From: Euglena gracilis
Taxonomy: Eukaryota > Euglenida > Euglenophyceae > Euglenales
Assembly (NCBI GenBank): GCA_039621445.1
Contig: CP154956.1
Span: 21,665,295-21,729,294 of the forward strand
Length of the DNA stretch: 64,000 bases
Direction: 5' to 3'
This document shows positions 14,870 to 26,457 of the stretch, one piece after another. The translations under genes and the position numbers were made by a program. The notes under the pieces were generated by a model. The model was given only the letters and a program-made list of their open reading frames with translations. It made no database searches and had not been told where the DNA came from. The stretch's first letter is position 1, and the number at the start of each line of letters is the position of its first letter.

Positions 14870-17800
14870 TCATGAAACCAACGGGTCCCCTGACTTTGGA
14901 GGCCTCCTGGAACACCCATTCGGTTACTCGGAGTAAGGCCCAATTTGGTCCATTTTTACATGGTAACCTGGGCTGACCTGGTAAATGTCCCCCGGAATGG
15001 TCGAATGCACCCATCTAAATCTGCTCATTTCTTGCAACCAACCTTCCGGCTGCATGTTTTTCTTACCATTAAACCACGACAATCATGAAACCAACGGGTC
15101 CCCTGACTTTGGAGGCCTCCTGGAACACCCATTCGGTAACTCGGAGTAAGGCCCAATTTGGTCCATTTTTACATGGTAACCTGGGCTGACCTGGTAAATG
15201 TCCCCCGGAATGGTCGAATGCACCCATCTAAATGCTCTCATTTCTTGCAACCAACATTCGGGCTGCATGTTATTTCTTACCATCAAACCACGACAATCAC
15301 GAAACCAACGGGTCCCCTGACTTTGGAGGCCTCCTGGAACACCCATTCGGTTACTCGGAGTAAGGCCCAATTTGGTCCATTTTTTGCATGGTAACCTGGG
15401 CTGACCTGGTAAATGTCCCCCGGAATGGTCGAATGCACCCATCTAAATGTGCTCATTTCTTGCAACCAACATTCCCGCTGCATGTTTTTCTTACCATTAA
15501 ACCACGACAATCATGAAACCAACGGGTCCCCTGACTTTGGAGGCCTCCTGGAACACCCATTCGGTTACTCGGAGTAAGGCCCAATTTGGTCCATTTTTAC
15601 ATGGTAACCTGGGCTGACCTGGTAAATGTCCCCCGGAATGGTCGAATGCACCCATCTAAATCTGCTCATTTCTTGCAACCAACCTTCCGGCTGCATGTTT
15701 TTCTTACCATTAAACCACGACAATCATGAAACCAACGGGTCCCCTGACTTTGGAGGCCTCCTGGAACACCCATTCGGTTACTCGGAGTAAGGCCCAATTT
15801 GGTCCATTTTTACATGGTAACCTGGGCTGACCTGGTAAATGTCCCCCGGAATGGTCGAATGCACCCATCTAAATCTGCTCATTTCTTGCAACCAACCTTT
15901 CGGCTGCATGTTTTTCTTACCATTAAACCACGACAATCATGAAACCAACGGGTCCCCTGACTTTGGAGGCCTCCTGGAACACCCCTTCGGTTACTCGGAG
16001 TAAGGCCCAATTTGGTCCATTTTTTACATGGTAACCTGGGCTGACCTGGTAAATGTCCCCCGGAATGGTCGAATGCACCCATCTAAATGTGCTCATTTCT
16101 TGCAACCAACATTCCGCTGCATGTTTTTCTTACCATTAAACCACGACAATCATGAAACCAACGGGTCCCCTGACTTTGGAGGCCTCCTGGAACACCCATT
16201 CGGTACTCGGAGTAAGGCCCAATTTGGTCCATTTTTACATGGTAACCTGGGCTGACCTGGTAAATGTCCCCCGGAATGGTCGAATGCACCCATCTAAATC
16301 TGCTCATTTCTTGCAACCAACCTTTCGGCTGCATGTTTTTCTTACCATTAAACCACGACAATCATGAAACCAACGGGTCCCCTGACTTTGGAGGCCTCCT
16401 GGAACACCCATTCGGTTACTCGGAGTAAGGCCCAATTTGGTCCATTTTTACATGGTAACCTGGGCTGACCTGGTAAATGTCCCCCGGAATGGTCGAATGC
16501 ACCCATCTAAATGTGCTCATTTCTTGCAACCAACATTCCCGCTGCATGTTTTTCTTACCATTAAACCACGACAATCATGAAACCAACGGGTCCCCTGACT
16601 TTGGAGGCCTCCTGGAACACCCATTCGGTTACTCGGAGTAAGGCCCAATTTGGTCCATTTTTACATGGTAACCTGGGCTGACCTGGTAAATGTCCCCCGG
16701 AATGGTCGAATGCACCCATCTAAATCTGCTCATTTCTTGCAACCAACCTTCCGGCTGCATGTTTTTTCTTACCATTAAACCACGACAATCATGAAACCAA
16801 CGGGTCCCCTGACTTTGGAGGCCTCCTGGAACACCCATTCGGTTACTCGGAGTAAGGCCCAATTTGGTCCATTTTTGCATGGTAACCTGGGCTGACCTGG
16901 TAAATGTCCCCCGGAATGGTCGAATGCACCCATCTAAATGTGCTCATTTCTTGCAACCAACATTCCCGCTGCATGTTTTTCTTACCATTAAACCACGACA
17001 ATCATGAAACCAACGGGTCCCCTGACTTTGGAGGCCTCCTGGAACACCCATTCGGTTACTCGGAGTAAGGCCCAATTTGGTCCATTTTTACATGGTAACC
17101 TGGGCTGACCTGGTAAATGTCCCCCGGAATGGTCGAATGCACCCATCTAAATCTGCTCATTTCTTGCAACCAACCTTCCGGCTGCATGTTTTTCTTACCA
17201 TTAAACCACGACAATCATGAAACCAACGGGTCCCCTGACTTTGGAGGCCTCCTGGAACACCCATTCGGTAACTCGGAGTAAGGCCCAATTTGGTCCATTT
17301 TTACATGGTAACCTGGGCTGACCTGGTAAATGTCCCCCGGAATGGTCGAATGCACCCATCTAAATCTGCTCATTTCTTGCAACCAACCTTTCCGCTGCAT
17401 GTTTTCTTACCATTAAACCACGACAATCATGAAACCAACGGGTCCCCTGACTTTGGAGGCCTCCTGGAACACCCATTCGGTAACTCGGAGTAAGGCCCAA
17501 TTTGGTCCATTTTTACATGGTAACCTGGGCTGACCTGGTAAATGTCCCCCGGAATGGTCGAATGCACCCATCTAAATCTGCTCATTTCTTGCAACCAACC
17601 TTTCGGCTGCATGTTTTTCTTACCATTAAACCACGACAATCATGAAACCAACGGGTCCCCTGACTTTGGAGGCCTCCTGGAACACCCATTCGGTTACTCG
17701 GAGTAAGGCCCAATTTGGTCCATTTTTACATGGTAACCTGGGCTGACCTGGTAAATGTCCCCCGGAATGGTCGAATGCACCCATCTAAATGTGCTCATTT

Positions 17801-20099
17801 CTTGCAACCAACATTCCCGCTGCATGTTTTTCTTACCATTAAACCACGACAATCATGAAACCAACGGGTCCCCTGACTTTGGAGGCCTCCTGGAACACCC
17901 ATTCGGTTACTCGGAGTAAGGCCCAATTTGGTCCATTTTTACATGGTAACCTGGGCTGACCTGGTAAATGTCCCCCGGAATGGTCGAATGCACCCATCTA
18001 AATGTGCTCATTTCTTGCAACCAACCTTCCGGCTGCATGTTTTTCTTACCATTAAACCACGACAATCATGAAACCAACGGGTCCCCTGACTTTGGAGGCC
18101 TCCTGGAACACCCATTCGGTTACTCGGAGTAAGGCCCAATTTGGTCCATTTTTACATGGTAACCTGGGCTGACCTGGTAAATGTCCCCCGGAATGGTCGA
18201 ATGCACCCATCTAAATCTGCTCATTTCTTGCAACCAACCTTCTGGATGCATGTTTTTCTTACCGTTAAACCACGACAATCATGAAACCAACGGGTCCCCT
18301 GACTTTGGAGGCCTCCTGGAACACCCATTCGGTTACTCGGAGTAAGGCCCAATTTGGTCCATTTTTACATGGTAACCTGGGCTGACCTGGTAAATGTCCC
18401 CCGGAATGGTCGAATGCACCCATCTAAATCTGCTCATTTCTTGCAACCAGCATTCCCGCGGCATGTTTTTCTTACCATTAAACCACGACAATCATGAAAC
18501 CAACGGGTCCCCTGACTTTGGAGGCCTCCTGGAACACCCATTCGGTTACTCGGAGTAAGGCCCAATTTGGTCCATTTTTACATGGTAACCTGGGCTGACC
18601 TGGTAAATGTCCCCCGGAATGGTCGAATGCACCCATCTAAATCTGCTCATTTCTTGCAACCAACCTTCCGGATGCAACCGTTAAACCACGACAATCATGA
18701 AACCAACGGGTCCCCTGACTTTGGAGGCCTCCTGGAACACCCATTCGGTTACTCGGAGTAAGGCCCAATTTGGTCCATTTTTACATGGTAACCTGGGCTG
18801 ACCTGGTAAATGTCCCCCGGAATGGTCGAATGCACCCATCTAAATGTGCTCATTTCTTGCAACCAACCTTCCGGATGCACGTTTTTCTTACCATTAAACC
18901 ACGACAATCATGAAACCAACGGGTCCCCTGACTTTGGAGGCCTCCTGGAACACCCATTCGGTTACTCGGAGTAAGGCCCAATTTGGTCCATTTTTACATG
19001 GTAACCTGGGCTGACCTGGTAAATGTCCCCCGGAATGGTCGAATGCACCCATCTAAATCTGCTCATTTCTTGCAACCAGCATTTCTGCTGCATTTTTTTC
19101 TTACCATTAAACCACGACAATCATGAAACCAACGGGTCCCCTGACTTTGGAGGCCTCCTGGAACACCCATTCGGTTACTCGGAGTAAGGCCCAATTTGGT
19201 CCATTTTTACATGGTAACCTGGGCTGACCTGGTAAATGTCCCCCGGAATGGTCGAATGCACCCATCTAAATCTGCTCATTTCTTGCAACCAACATTCCCG
19301 CTGCATGTTTTTCTTACCATTAAACCACGACAATCATGAAACCAACGGGTCCCCTGACTTTGGAGGCCTCCTGGAACACCCATTCGGTTACTCGGAGTAA
19401 GGCCCAATTTGGTCCATTTTTACATGGTAACCTGGGCTGACCTGGTAAATGTCCCCCGGAATGGTCGAATGCACCCATCTAAATGTGCTCATTTCTTGCA
19501 ACCAACCTTCCGGCTGCATTTCTTTCTTACCATTAAACCACGACAATCATGAAACCAACGGGTCCCCTGACTTTGGAGGCCTCCTGGAACACCCATTCGG
19601 TTACTCGGAGTAAGGCCCAATTTGGTCCATTTTTACATGGTAACCTGGGCTGACCTGGTAAATGTCCCCCGGAATGGTCGAATGCACCCATCTAAATGTG
19701 CTCATTTCTTGCAACCAACCAACCTTCCCGCTGCATTTTTTCTTACCATTAAAACCACGACAATCATGAAACCTCTAACGAGCCCTCATTTTGCCCCCAA
19801 CTCCCCGCCAGTCCGGAGATATGGTCCGAGCAAAAAAGTTGTCTACCGTTTTTTTCCCAAAGAAATTTTGTTGGACCGGCAACAGGGGTCATTTTTGGGG
19901 TCAAAAAATCGAAAAATTCAAAATATCTCGAAAACGCCGGGGAGTTGAGAAAAAGTGAAGAGTACCTCATTCCACAACTTTGGGACGCCCTATCCACCGG
20001 TATGCGCGGTTTGGGCCAACTCCCCGCCTAGCCCGAGATACGGCCGTTTTTCGGTCCAAATGGCCGTTTTGCGCACTTTTCCCACTGTCCGACTTAGCC

Positions 20100-20535
20100 G
20101 TTTTCGGGCCAAAAAGTCGAAAAAAATCGAAAAAATTTTTTTCGCCCAAAACCATGTTTTTTGGCCTCCCGGACCCGGAAAAAGCGTTTTTGAGCTGAAA
20201 ATGAGCGTTTTTCGACCCGCCAACGCCCCGTTTTGGGCCGCCGACCCATTGACTTTGGGTCAAAACCGGGTCAAAAAAGTCGAAAAAAACCGAAAAAAAT
20301 TTTTCGCCCAAAACCATGTTTTTTGGCCTCCCGGACCCGGAAAAAGCGTTTTTGAGCTGAAAATGAGCGTTTTTCGACCCGCCAGGGCCCCTTTTTGGGC
20401 CGCCAACCCATTGATTTTGGGTCAAAACCGGGTCAAAAAAGTCGAAAAATATCGAAAAACTTTTTTCGCCCAAAACCATGTTTTTTAGCCTCCTGGACCC
20501 GGAAAACATGTTTTTGAGCTGAAAATTAGCGTTTT
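20100..20535 (+). repeat. 163-bp sub-repeat array, first block
   Basis: Nearly three copies of a unit with a run of gtcgaaaaa, then atgttttttggcctcccgga, gagcgtttttcgacccgcca and ccattgactttgggtcaaaa. The last copy runs into the dyad block at about 20540. The unit recurs in four other blocks of the macrosatellite. Confidence 0.85.
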
Positions 20536-20566
20536 GCGCCGGCCGAGCCGGAATGCTACCCCCAAG

Positions 20567-20634
20567 GGCGCAGCTCTACGTCACCCCCTGGTCGCTGAGC
20601 TTTTATCTCTTTAGAGTAAGAGCGAAGCTTACCA
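20567..20634 (+). other. Dyad block C, copy 1 (diverged left arm)
   Basis: This copy keeps the core ctggtcgctgagct and the 3' stem-loop made of ttatctctttagagtaagag. Its left arm is changed (gcgcagctc instead of gagctcagc), so the outer 9-bp hairpin is weakened. A poly-C tract follows from about 20646. Confidence 0.7.
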
Positions 20635-20645
20635 CTGGGGGAAAA

Positions 20646-20678
20646 CCCCCCCGAACCCCCCCCCCCCCCCCCCCCCCC
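20646..20678 (+). repeat. Poly-C tract after dyad copy 1
   Basis: C-run broken only by one gaa, ending in ggggccacccc. Such tracts can form i-motif or, on the other strand, G-quadruplex structures. Length here may be unreliable if it derives from long reads. Confidence 0.8.
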
Positions 20679-20899
20679 GGGGCCACCCCGGGAACCCGCG
20701 GAATATCACCAATATCCCCGCCCCGCGCCCCAAAAAGTTTTTTCAGTCACGAACGACTGGATTCCTAGTTTCCGAATCACCCGGGTTGACCCCCAACCCC
20801 CCGCCAGGCCCGAGTTATTCACGCGCGAAGGGGTCCAAACTGGGTAGGATCGGCCCACCCCCCCCCCTCTTTGGACTCTGCCATTTCGGCCAAAAAAAA

Positions 20900-21530
20900 T
20901 GTCAATTTTCCAAATATCTCCAAAATGAAGCCAAATCAAGGGAAATGTCCGGAGACCTGATTTGAAGCCCTTGGAACGCCCCATCCACCGGTATTTTGAT
21001 TTCCCCGCAACTCCCCGCCTAGCCCGAGATACGGCCGTTTACGGCCCGATGGCCGTTTTGTACATTTTTCCCTCGGTTCGCCTTAGCCGTTTTCGGGGGG
21101 TGGGGGGGTCAATAAATCGATGTTTTCAAAATTTCTCGAAAATGATGCAAAATCAAAGGAAATGTCCAGAGACCTAAATTGAAGCCCTTGGAACGCTGTA
21201 TCTACTGGGATTTTGGTTTCCCTTTAACTCACCGCCTAGCCCGAGATACGGCCGTTTTCGGCCCGGATGGCCGTTTTGTACTTTTCCCTCTGTTCGACTT
21301 AGCCGTTTTCGGGGGGTGGGGGGTCAAAAAATCGATGTTTTCAAAATTTCTCGAAAATGATGCAAAATCAAAGGAAATGTCCAGAGACCTAAATTGAAGC
21401 CCTTGGAACGCTGTATCTACTGGGATTTTGGTTTCCCTTTAACTCACCGCCTAGCCCGAGATACGGCCGTTTTCGGCCCGGATGGCCGTTTTGTACACTT
21501 TTTCCACTGTTCGACTTAGCCATTTTTGGC
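20900..21530 (+). repeat. ~216-bp tandem repeat, three copies
   Basis: The motif gaagcccttggaacgc occurs at 20964, 21181 and 21396 (spacings 217 and 215 bp). Each copy is followed by a version of cctagcccgagatacggccg and cttagccgttttcgggg. This is a local tandem expansion of part of block A. It differs from the 216-bp GC-rich repeat near 55 kb. Confidence 0.8.
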
Positions 21531-22275
21531 CAAAAAAGTCCAAAAAAATCGAAAAAAAATTTTTTGCCCAAAACGATGTTTTTTGGCCTCCCGGACCCGG
21601 AAAAACTGTTTTCGAGCCGAAAATGAGCGTTTTTCGACCCGCCAGCGCCCCGTTTTGGGCCGCCGACCCATTGACTTTGGGTCAAAACCGGGTCAAAAAA
21701 GTCGAAAAAAATCGAACAATTTTTTTTTGCCCGAAACGATGTTTTTTGGCCTCCCGGACCCGGAAAAACTGTTTTTGAGCCGAAAACGAGCGTTTTTCGA
21801 CCCGCCAGCGCCCCGTTTTGGGCCGCCGACCCATTGACTTTGGGTCAAAACCGGGTCGAAAAAGTCGAAAAAATCGAAAAAATTTTTTTGCCCGAAACGA
21901 TGTTTTTTGGCCTCCCGGACCCGGAAAAACTGTTTTTGAGCCGAAAACGAGCGTTTTTCGACCCGCCAGCGCCCCGTTTTGGGCCGCCGACCCATTGACT
22001 TTGGGTCAAAACCGGGTCGAAAAAGTCGAAAAAAATCGAAAAACATTTTTTTGCCCAAAACGATGTTTTTGGGCCTCCCGGACCCAGAAAAACTGTTTTT
22101 GAGCCGAAAACGAGCGTTTTTCGACCCGCCAGCGCCCCGTTTTGGACCGCCGACCCATTGACTTTGGGTCAAAACTGGGTCAAAAAAGTCGAAAAAAATG
22201 CAAAAAAATTTTTTTGCCCGAAACGATGTTTTTTGGCCTCCCGGACCCAAAAACTGCTTTGATCCGAAAACGAGC
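21530..22275 (+). repeat. 163-bp sub-repeat array, five copies
   Basis: The conserved start of the unit (gatgtttttt or gatgtttttg followed by ggcctcccgga) falls at 21575, 21738, 21899, 22062 and 22225, giving spacings of 163, 161, 163 and 163 bp. It is the longest of the five blocks and helps explain why this macrosatellite unit is about twice normal length. Confidence 0.9.
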
Positions 22276-22279
22276 GTTT

Positions 22280-22620
22280 TTCGGGCCGCCGGCGTGCCGG
22301 CCGGGCCGACGGACCGCCAAGCCGCCGGCCGGACCGGGGCCGCCGGCCGGGCCGCCGGCCGAGGGGCCCCGCCGGGCCGCCGGGCCCCGGCCGCCGGGCC
22401 TCCGCCGTGCTGCCGGCCCCCCCCACCCCGGGCCGCCCCCGCCGGCCTCCAGGCCGCCGGCCCCGCCGGGCCCCGGCCGGACCGCCGGCCTCCGGGGCCC
22501 GGGCCCCGGACCCCGCGGGCCTCCTTCCGCCGACCCCGCCCGCCCCGCCGCCCCCTCCTGCCCTCCTCCGCCCCGCCGCCGGGCTGCCGTGCCGTCCGCC
22601 CGCTTTTTTCCGTCGTTCCG
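22280..22620. repeat. Extremely GC-rich CCGG/GGCC island
   Basis: About 340 bp made almost wholly of overlapping ccgg, ggcc and ccccgcc words, lying between the 163-bp array and the second dyad block. All frames are open and proline/alanine/glycine-rich only because A and T are nearly absent, so I do not call a gene. Confidence 0.8.
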
Positions 22621-22655
22621 GCCGGGGTCAATGAAGGCGTGCGGGCGCCCTTATA

Positions 22656-22733
22656 AGAGCTCAGCACTATTCAAAACCTGGTCGCTGAGCTCTTATCTCT
22701 TTAGAGTAAGAGCGAAGCTTACCACCCCCCCGA
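22656..22733 (+). other. Dyad block C, copy 2
   Basis: The left arm gagctcagc and right arm gctgagctc form a perfect 9-bp inverted repeat. The loop differs from other copies (cactattcaaaacctggtc region), while both arms and the downstream stem-loop are unchanged. This is the pattern expected if base pairing rather than loop sequence is kept. A poly-C tract of more than 50 bases follows. Confidence 0.75.
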
Positions 22734-22745
22734 AACCCCCCCGTG

Positions 22746-22785
<40 letters not shown>

Positions 22786-22804
22786 CCCCCCGCCCCCCCC
22801 CCCC
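22724..22804 (+). repeat. Poly-C tract after dyad copy 2
   Basis: About 80 bases of almost pure C with a few single G, A and T interruptions, the longest C-tract in the window. It separates the dyad block from block E. Confidence 0.85.
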
Positions 22805-23229
22805 TGAGTAGGCTCGGGCCCCCGCGGATTATCGATGTGACCTGATTTCCGGACCCGAAAGGTTAATAGCCTATAGGTTAGGAGACGGTCCCTAGTTTGT
22901 CCAGAGCCCTTAGGTTGCCCGCAACTCCGCGCCACGCCGGAGATCTGGCCCGAGCAAAAAAGTTGTCTACCGTTTTTTTTTCCAAAGAAATTTTGTTGGA
23001 CCGGCAACAGGGGTCATTTTTGGGGTCAAAAAATCGAAAAATTCAAAATATCTCGAAAACGCTGGGGAGTTGAGAAAAACTAAAGAGTACCTCATTCCAC
23101 AACTTTGGGACGCCCTATCCACCGGTATGCGCAGTTTGGGCCAACTCCCCGCCTGGCCCGAGATATGGCCGTTTTTCGGTCCAAATGGCCGTTTTGTACA
23201 CTTTTCCCACTGTCCGACTAAGCCGTTTT

Positions 23230-23665
23230 CGGGCCAAAAAGTCGAAAAAAATTGAAAAAAAATTTTTCGCCCAAAACCATGTTTTTGGGCCTCCCGGACC
23301 CGGAAAAAGTGTTTTTGGGCCGAAAATGAGCGTTTTTCGACCCGCCAGCGCCCCGTTTTGGTTCGCCAACCCATTGACTTTGGGTCAAAACCGGGTCAAA
23401 AAAGTCGAAAAAAATCGAAAAAAATTTTTTCGCCCAAAACCATGTTTTTGGGCCTCCCGGACCCGGAAAAAGCGTTTTTGAGCTGAAAATGAGCGTTTTT
23501 CGACCCGCCAGGGCCCCGTTTTGGGCCGCCAACCCATTGATTTTGGGTCAAAACCGGGTCAAAAAAGTCGAAAAATATCGAAAAAAATTTTTCGCCCAAA
23601 ACCATGTTTTTGAGCCTCCTGGACCCGGAAAACATGTTTTTGAGCTGAAAATGAGCGTTTTTCGC
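23230..23665 (+). repeat. 163-bp sub-repeat array, three copies
   Basis: Three copies of the 163-bp unit, close in sequence to those at 20100-20535. They are followed directly by gccggccgagccggaatggt and the third dyad block. Confidence 0.85.
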
Positions 23666-23691
23666 CGGCCGAGCCGGAATGGTCCCCCAAA

Positions 23692-23760
23692 GAGCTCAGC
23701 TCTACGTCACACCCTGGTCGCTGAGCTCTTATCTCTTTAGAGTAAGAGCGAAGCTTACCA
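23692..23760 (+). other. Dyad block C, copy 3
   Basis: Perfect 9-bp arms (gagctcagc / gctgagctc) flank a 19-nt loop. The overlapping arm gctctta can instead pair with taagagc 11 nt downstream, giving two mutually exclusive hairpins. It ends gcgaagcttaccacc and is followed by alternating G- and C-runs. Confidence 0.8.
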
Positions 23761-23831
23761 CCCCGGCGACGGGGGGGTCGGACCCCCCCGCCCGCCCCCC
23801 CGCCCCCCGCCCCCCCCCCCGCCCCCCCCTG
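23761..23831 (+). repeat. G-run/C-run tract after dyad copy 3
   Basis: A short ggggggg run is followed by cccccccgcccg-type sequence, so the segment can fold back on itself as well as form C-rich structures. Block E (tgggtaggtccggaaacccc) begins right after. Confidence 0.8.
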
Positions 23832-24149
23832 GGTAGGTCCGGAAACCCCGGGATTATCGATGTGACTGGATTTCGTGGCCCCCAAAGTGAATGGCCTATA
23901 GGTTAGGGGACGGTCCCTAGTACCTCCAGAGCATTTAGGTTCCCCGCAACTCCCCGCCAGTTTGGAGATATGGCCCGAGCAAAAAAGTTGTGTACCGTTT
24001 TAATTTACCGGGAAATTGCAGGGTCATTTTGGGGTAAAAAAATCGAAAAATTCAAAATATCTCGAAAACAATGACGAGCTGCGAAAAAGTAAAGAGGACG
24101 TCATTCCACAACTTTGGGACGCCCGATCGATCGGTCTGCGCGTTGCGGG

Positions 24150-24281
24150 CCAACTCCCCGCCTACCCCGAGATACGGCCGTTTTGTGGTTTTGGGCCAGT
24201 TTGGCCAGTTTTGGCCGTTTCGGGCCTGTTCGGGGCCCGAAACCGTAAATTGGCCGTATCTCGGGCTAGACGAGGAGTTGG
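24150..24281. repeat. Inverted repeat (foldback) 1
   Basis: The left arm 24150-24180 (around cctaccccgagatacggcc) is the near reverse complement of the right arm 24252-24281 (around ggccgtatctcgggctagac), with a loop of about 70 nt. The arms are the common macrosatellite word cctagcccgagatacggcc, present here in both orientations. Confidence 0.85.
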
Positions 24282-24538
24282 AACCCAAACCAGGGGGTCA
24301 ATCATGAGGTTTAGGGGGGGGGGTTGACCGTTTTTTAGGGTTCCCGGGGTCTGGTTGTGCGATTTTGGCCAGTTTTGGGTGTTTGGGGACCCATGATGGG
24401 GCGCGAGGGCCGCCGGGCTGGGGTCCAAAATAAAAAAATTTCAAAATATCTCGAAAACGCTGCGGAGTTGAGGAAAAGTGATGGCGACCTTATTTGATGA
24501 CCTTGGGACGCCCTATCGATCGGTATGCGTGGTTTAGG

Positions 24539-24657
24539 AACTCCTTGCCTAGCCCGAGATACGGCCGTTTTGGGGGTTTTGGGCCCGTTTTGCCAGTTTT
24601 GGCCATTTCGGGGCCCGAAACCGTAAATTGGCCGTATCTCGGGCTAGACGGGGAGTT
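24539..24657. repeat. Inverted repeat (foldback) 2
   Basis: The left arm 24539-24566 and right arm 24630-24657 are reverse complements around agcccgagatacggcc, with a ~63-nt loop. It lies 389 bp downstream of foldback 1, and the flanking sequence matches too, so a ~390-bp unit was duplicated. Confidence 0.85.
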
Positions 24658-24984
24658 GGGACCCAAACTGGGGGTCAAACATTACGTTTAGGGGGGGGTT
24701 TTGACCGTTTTTTGGGGTTCCCGGGGTCTGGTTGTGCGATTTTGGCCAGTTTTGGGTGTTTGGGAACCCCATCGCGCGCCGTAAGGGCGGCTGGGCGAGG
24801 GGGGGTGGGGTGGCAGGTCGGGGCCCAAAATTTTGAAAAAATTTTTTTCGCTCAAAAACACTTTTTTTCACTTCAGAACATCAAAAAAAGTGTTTTTGAG
24901 CGAAAAAAATTTTCCGACCCGGACCCCCCCCCCCATGCCCCCCCCTCCTGGATGGCCCCCCCCTGGCCGGTGGACTTAGCCATT

Positions 24985-25425
24985 TTTGGGTCAAAAAGTC
25001 AAAAAAATTCAAAAAAAAATTTTCGCCCAAAACCATGTTTTTTGACCTCCCGGACCCGAAAAAAGTGTTTTCGAGCCAAAAATGAGCATTTTTCGACACG
25101 CCAGCGCCTCATTTTGGGCTGCCGACCCATTGACTTTGGGTCAAAACCGGGTGAAAAAAGTCGAAAAAAATCGAAAATTTATTTTTTGCCGTAAACGATG
25201 TTTTTTGGCCTCCCGGACCCGGAAAAAGCGTTTTTGAGCCGAAAACGAGCGTTTTTCGACCCGCCAGGGCCCCGTTTTGGGCCGCCAACCCATTGATTTC
25301 GGTCAAAACCGGGTCAAAAAAGTCGAAATATATCGGAAAAAAATTTTCGCCCAAAACCATGTTTTTTGGCCTCCTGGACCCGGAAAACATGTTTTTGAGC
25401 TGAAAATGAGCGTTTTTCGCCGGCC
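24985..25425 (+). repeat. 163-bp sub-repeat array, three copies
   Basis: Three copies of the unit lead into the fourth dyad block. The first copy is preceded by a C-rich and G-rich stretch (24860-24970) unlike the other macrosatellite units. Confidence 0.8.
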
Positions 25426-25446
25426 GAGCCGGAATGGTCCCCCAAA

Positions 25447-25515
25447 GAGCTCAGCTCTACGCCACACCCTGGTCGCTGAGCTCTTATCTCTTTAGAGTAA
25501 GAGCGAAGCTTACCA
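25447..25515 (+). other. Dyad block C, copy 4
   Basis: Same as copy 3 apart from one loop substitution (acgcca for acgtca). Both alternative hairpins are intact. A G-run, C-run tract follows from 25516. Confidence 0.8.
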
Positions 25516-25572
25516 CCGGGGCCGGAGGGGGGGTCGGACCCCCCCCGCCCCCCCGCCCCCCCCGCCCCACCC
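25516..25572 (+). repeat. G-run/C-run tract after dyad copy 4
   Basis: Starts ccggggccggagggggggtc and continues as C-runs to the block E sequence tttgggtaggtaaggcccc. The first part is shared with the tract after copy 5. Confidence 0.8.
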
Positions 25573-26004
25573 CCTTTGGGTAGGTAAGGCCCCCGAGGAT
25601 TATCGATGTGATTGGATTTCCGGGCACCCAAAGTGAATAGCCTATAGGTTAGGAGAGGATTTCTAGTTTCTAACGAGCCCTCATTTTGCCCCCAACTCCC
25701 CGCCAGTCCGGAGATATGGTCCGAGCAAAAAAGTTGTCTACCGTTTTTTTTCAAAGAAATTTTGTTGGACCGGCAAAAGGGGCCATTTTTGGGGTCAAAA
25801 AATCAAAAAAATTCAAAATATCTCGAAAACGCTGGGGAGTTGAGAAAAAGTGAAGAGTACCTCATTCCGCAACTTTGGGACGCCCTATCCACCGGTATTC
25901 GCAGTTTGGGCCAACTCCCCGCCTGGCCCGAGATATGGCCGTTTTTCGGTCCAAATGGCCGTTTTGTACACTTTTCCCACTGTCCGACTTAGCCGTTTTC
26001 GGGC

Positions 26005-26435
26005 CAAAAAGTCGAAAAATATCGAAAAAAAATTTTCGCCCAAAAGCATGTTTTTTGGCCTTCCGGACCCGGAAAAAGTGGTTTTGAGCTGAAAATGAGC
26101 GTTTTTCGACTCGCCAGCGCCCCGTTTTGGTTGGACAACCCATTGACTTTGGGTCAAAACCGGGTCAAAAAAGTCGAAAAAAAACGAAAAAAAATTTTCG
26201 CCCAAAACCATGTTTTTTGGCCTCCCGGACCCAGAAAAACTGTTTTTGAGCTGAAAATGAGAGTTTTTCGACCGCCAGGGCCCCTTTTTGGTTGGACAAC
26301 CCATTGACTTTGGCTCAAAACCGGGTCAAAGAATTCGAAAAAAATCGAAAAAAATTTTGGCCCAAAACGACGCCCCACGGTCTCCCGGACCCAGCAAACA
26401 TGTTTTTGGGCCAAAAATGAGCGTTTTTCGCAGGC
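26005..26435 (+). repeat. 163-bp sub-repeat array, three copies
   Basis: Three copies lead into the fifth dyad block. The third copy is the most diverged: its usual atgttttttggcctc section is replaced by cgacgccccacggtctc. Confidence 0.8.
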
Positions 26436-26457
26436 CGGGCCGGAGTGGTCCCCCAAA

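Larger units (their letters stand above)
1..19773 (+). repeat. 213-bp satellite array, orientation F
   Basis: About 92 head-to-tail monomers of 213 bp fill this stretch, most differing from each other at only a few positions. Each monomer carries the 10-bp palindrome ggaggcctcc, the landmark accattaaaccacgacaatc and a run ccatttttacatggtaacct. Length variants are rare single-base indels, a 14-bp deletion (from 8388 onward) and one 37-bp deletion near 9048. Because 213 is 71 codons and one minus-strand frame holds a single stop per unit, every monomer shows a 70-residue open frame. The frame tracks the monomer boundary, has no recognisable domain and breaks wherever an indel occurs, so I read it as non-coding satellite. 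I see no other gene in this block. It ends at 19773, in mid-monomer, against unrelated sequence. Confidence 0.97.

Noticed and set aside
56-19600. Dozens of 60-123 residue open frames, both strands, with near-identical products
   Set aside because: They follow the 213-bp period, break at every monomer indel, mostly begin at non-ATG codons and have no domain; they are satellite shadows.
1-19773. Pol III B-box in the satellite (ggtcgaatgcaccc)
   Set aside because: It matches the GGTTCGANNCC pattern only partly and no A-box lies at a suitable distance.
21693-22807. Long glycine/arginine- or proline-rich frames on both strands
   Set aside because: They run across 163-bp repeats, the GC-only island and a poly-C tract; openness reflects base composition.
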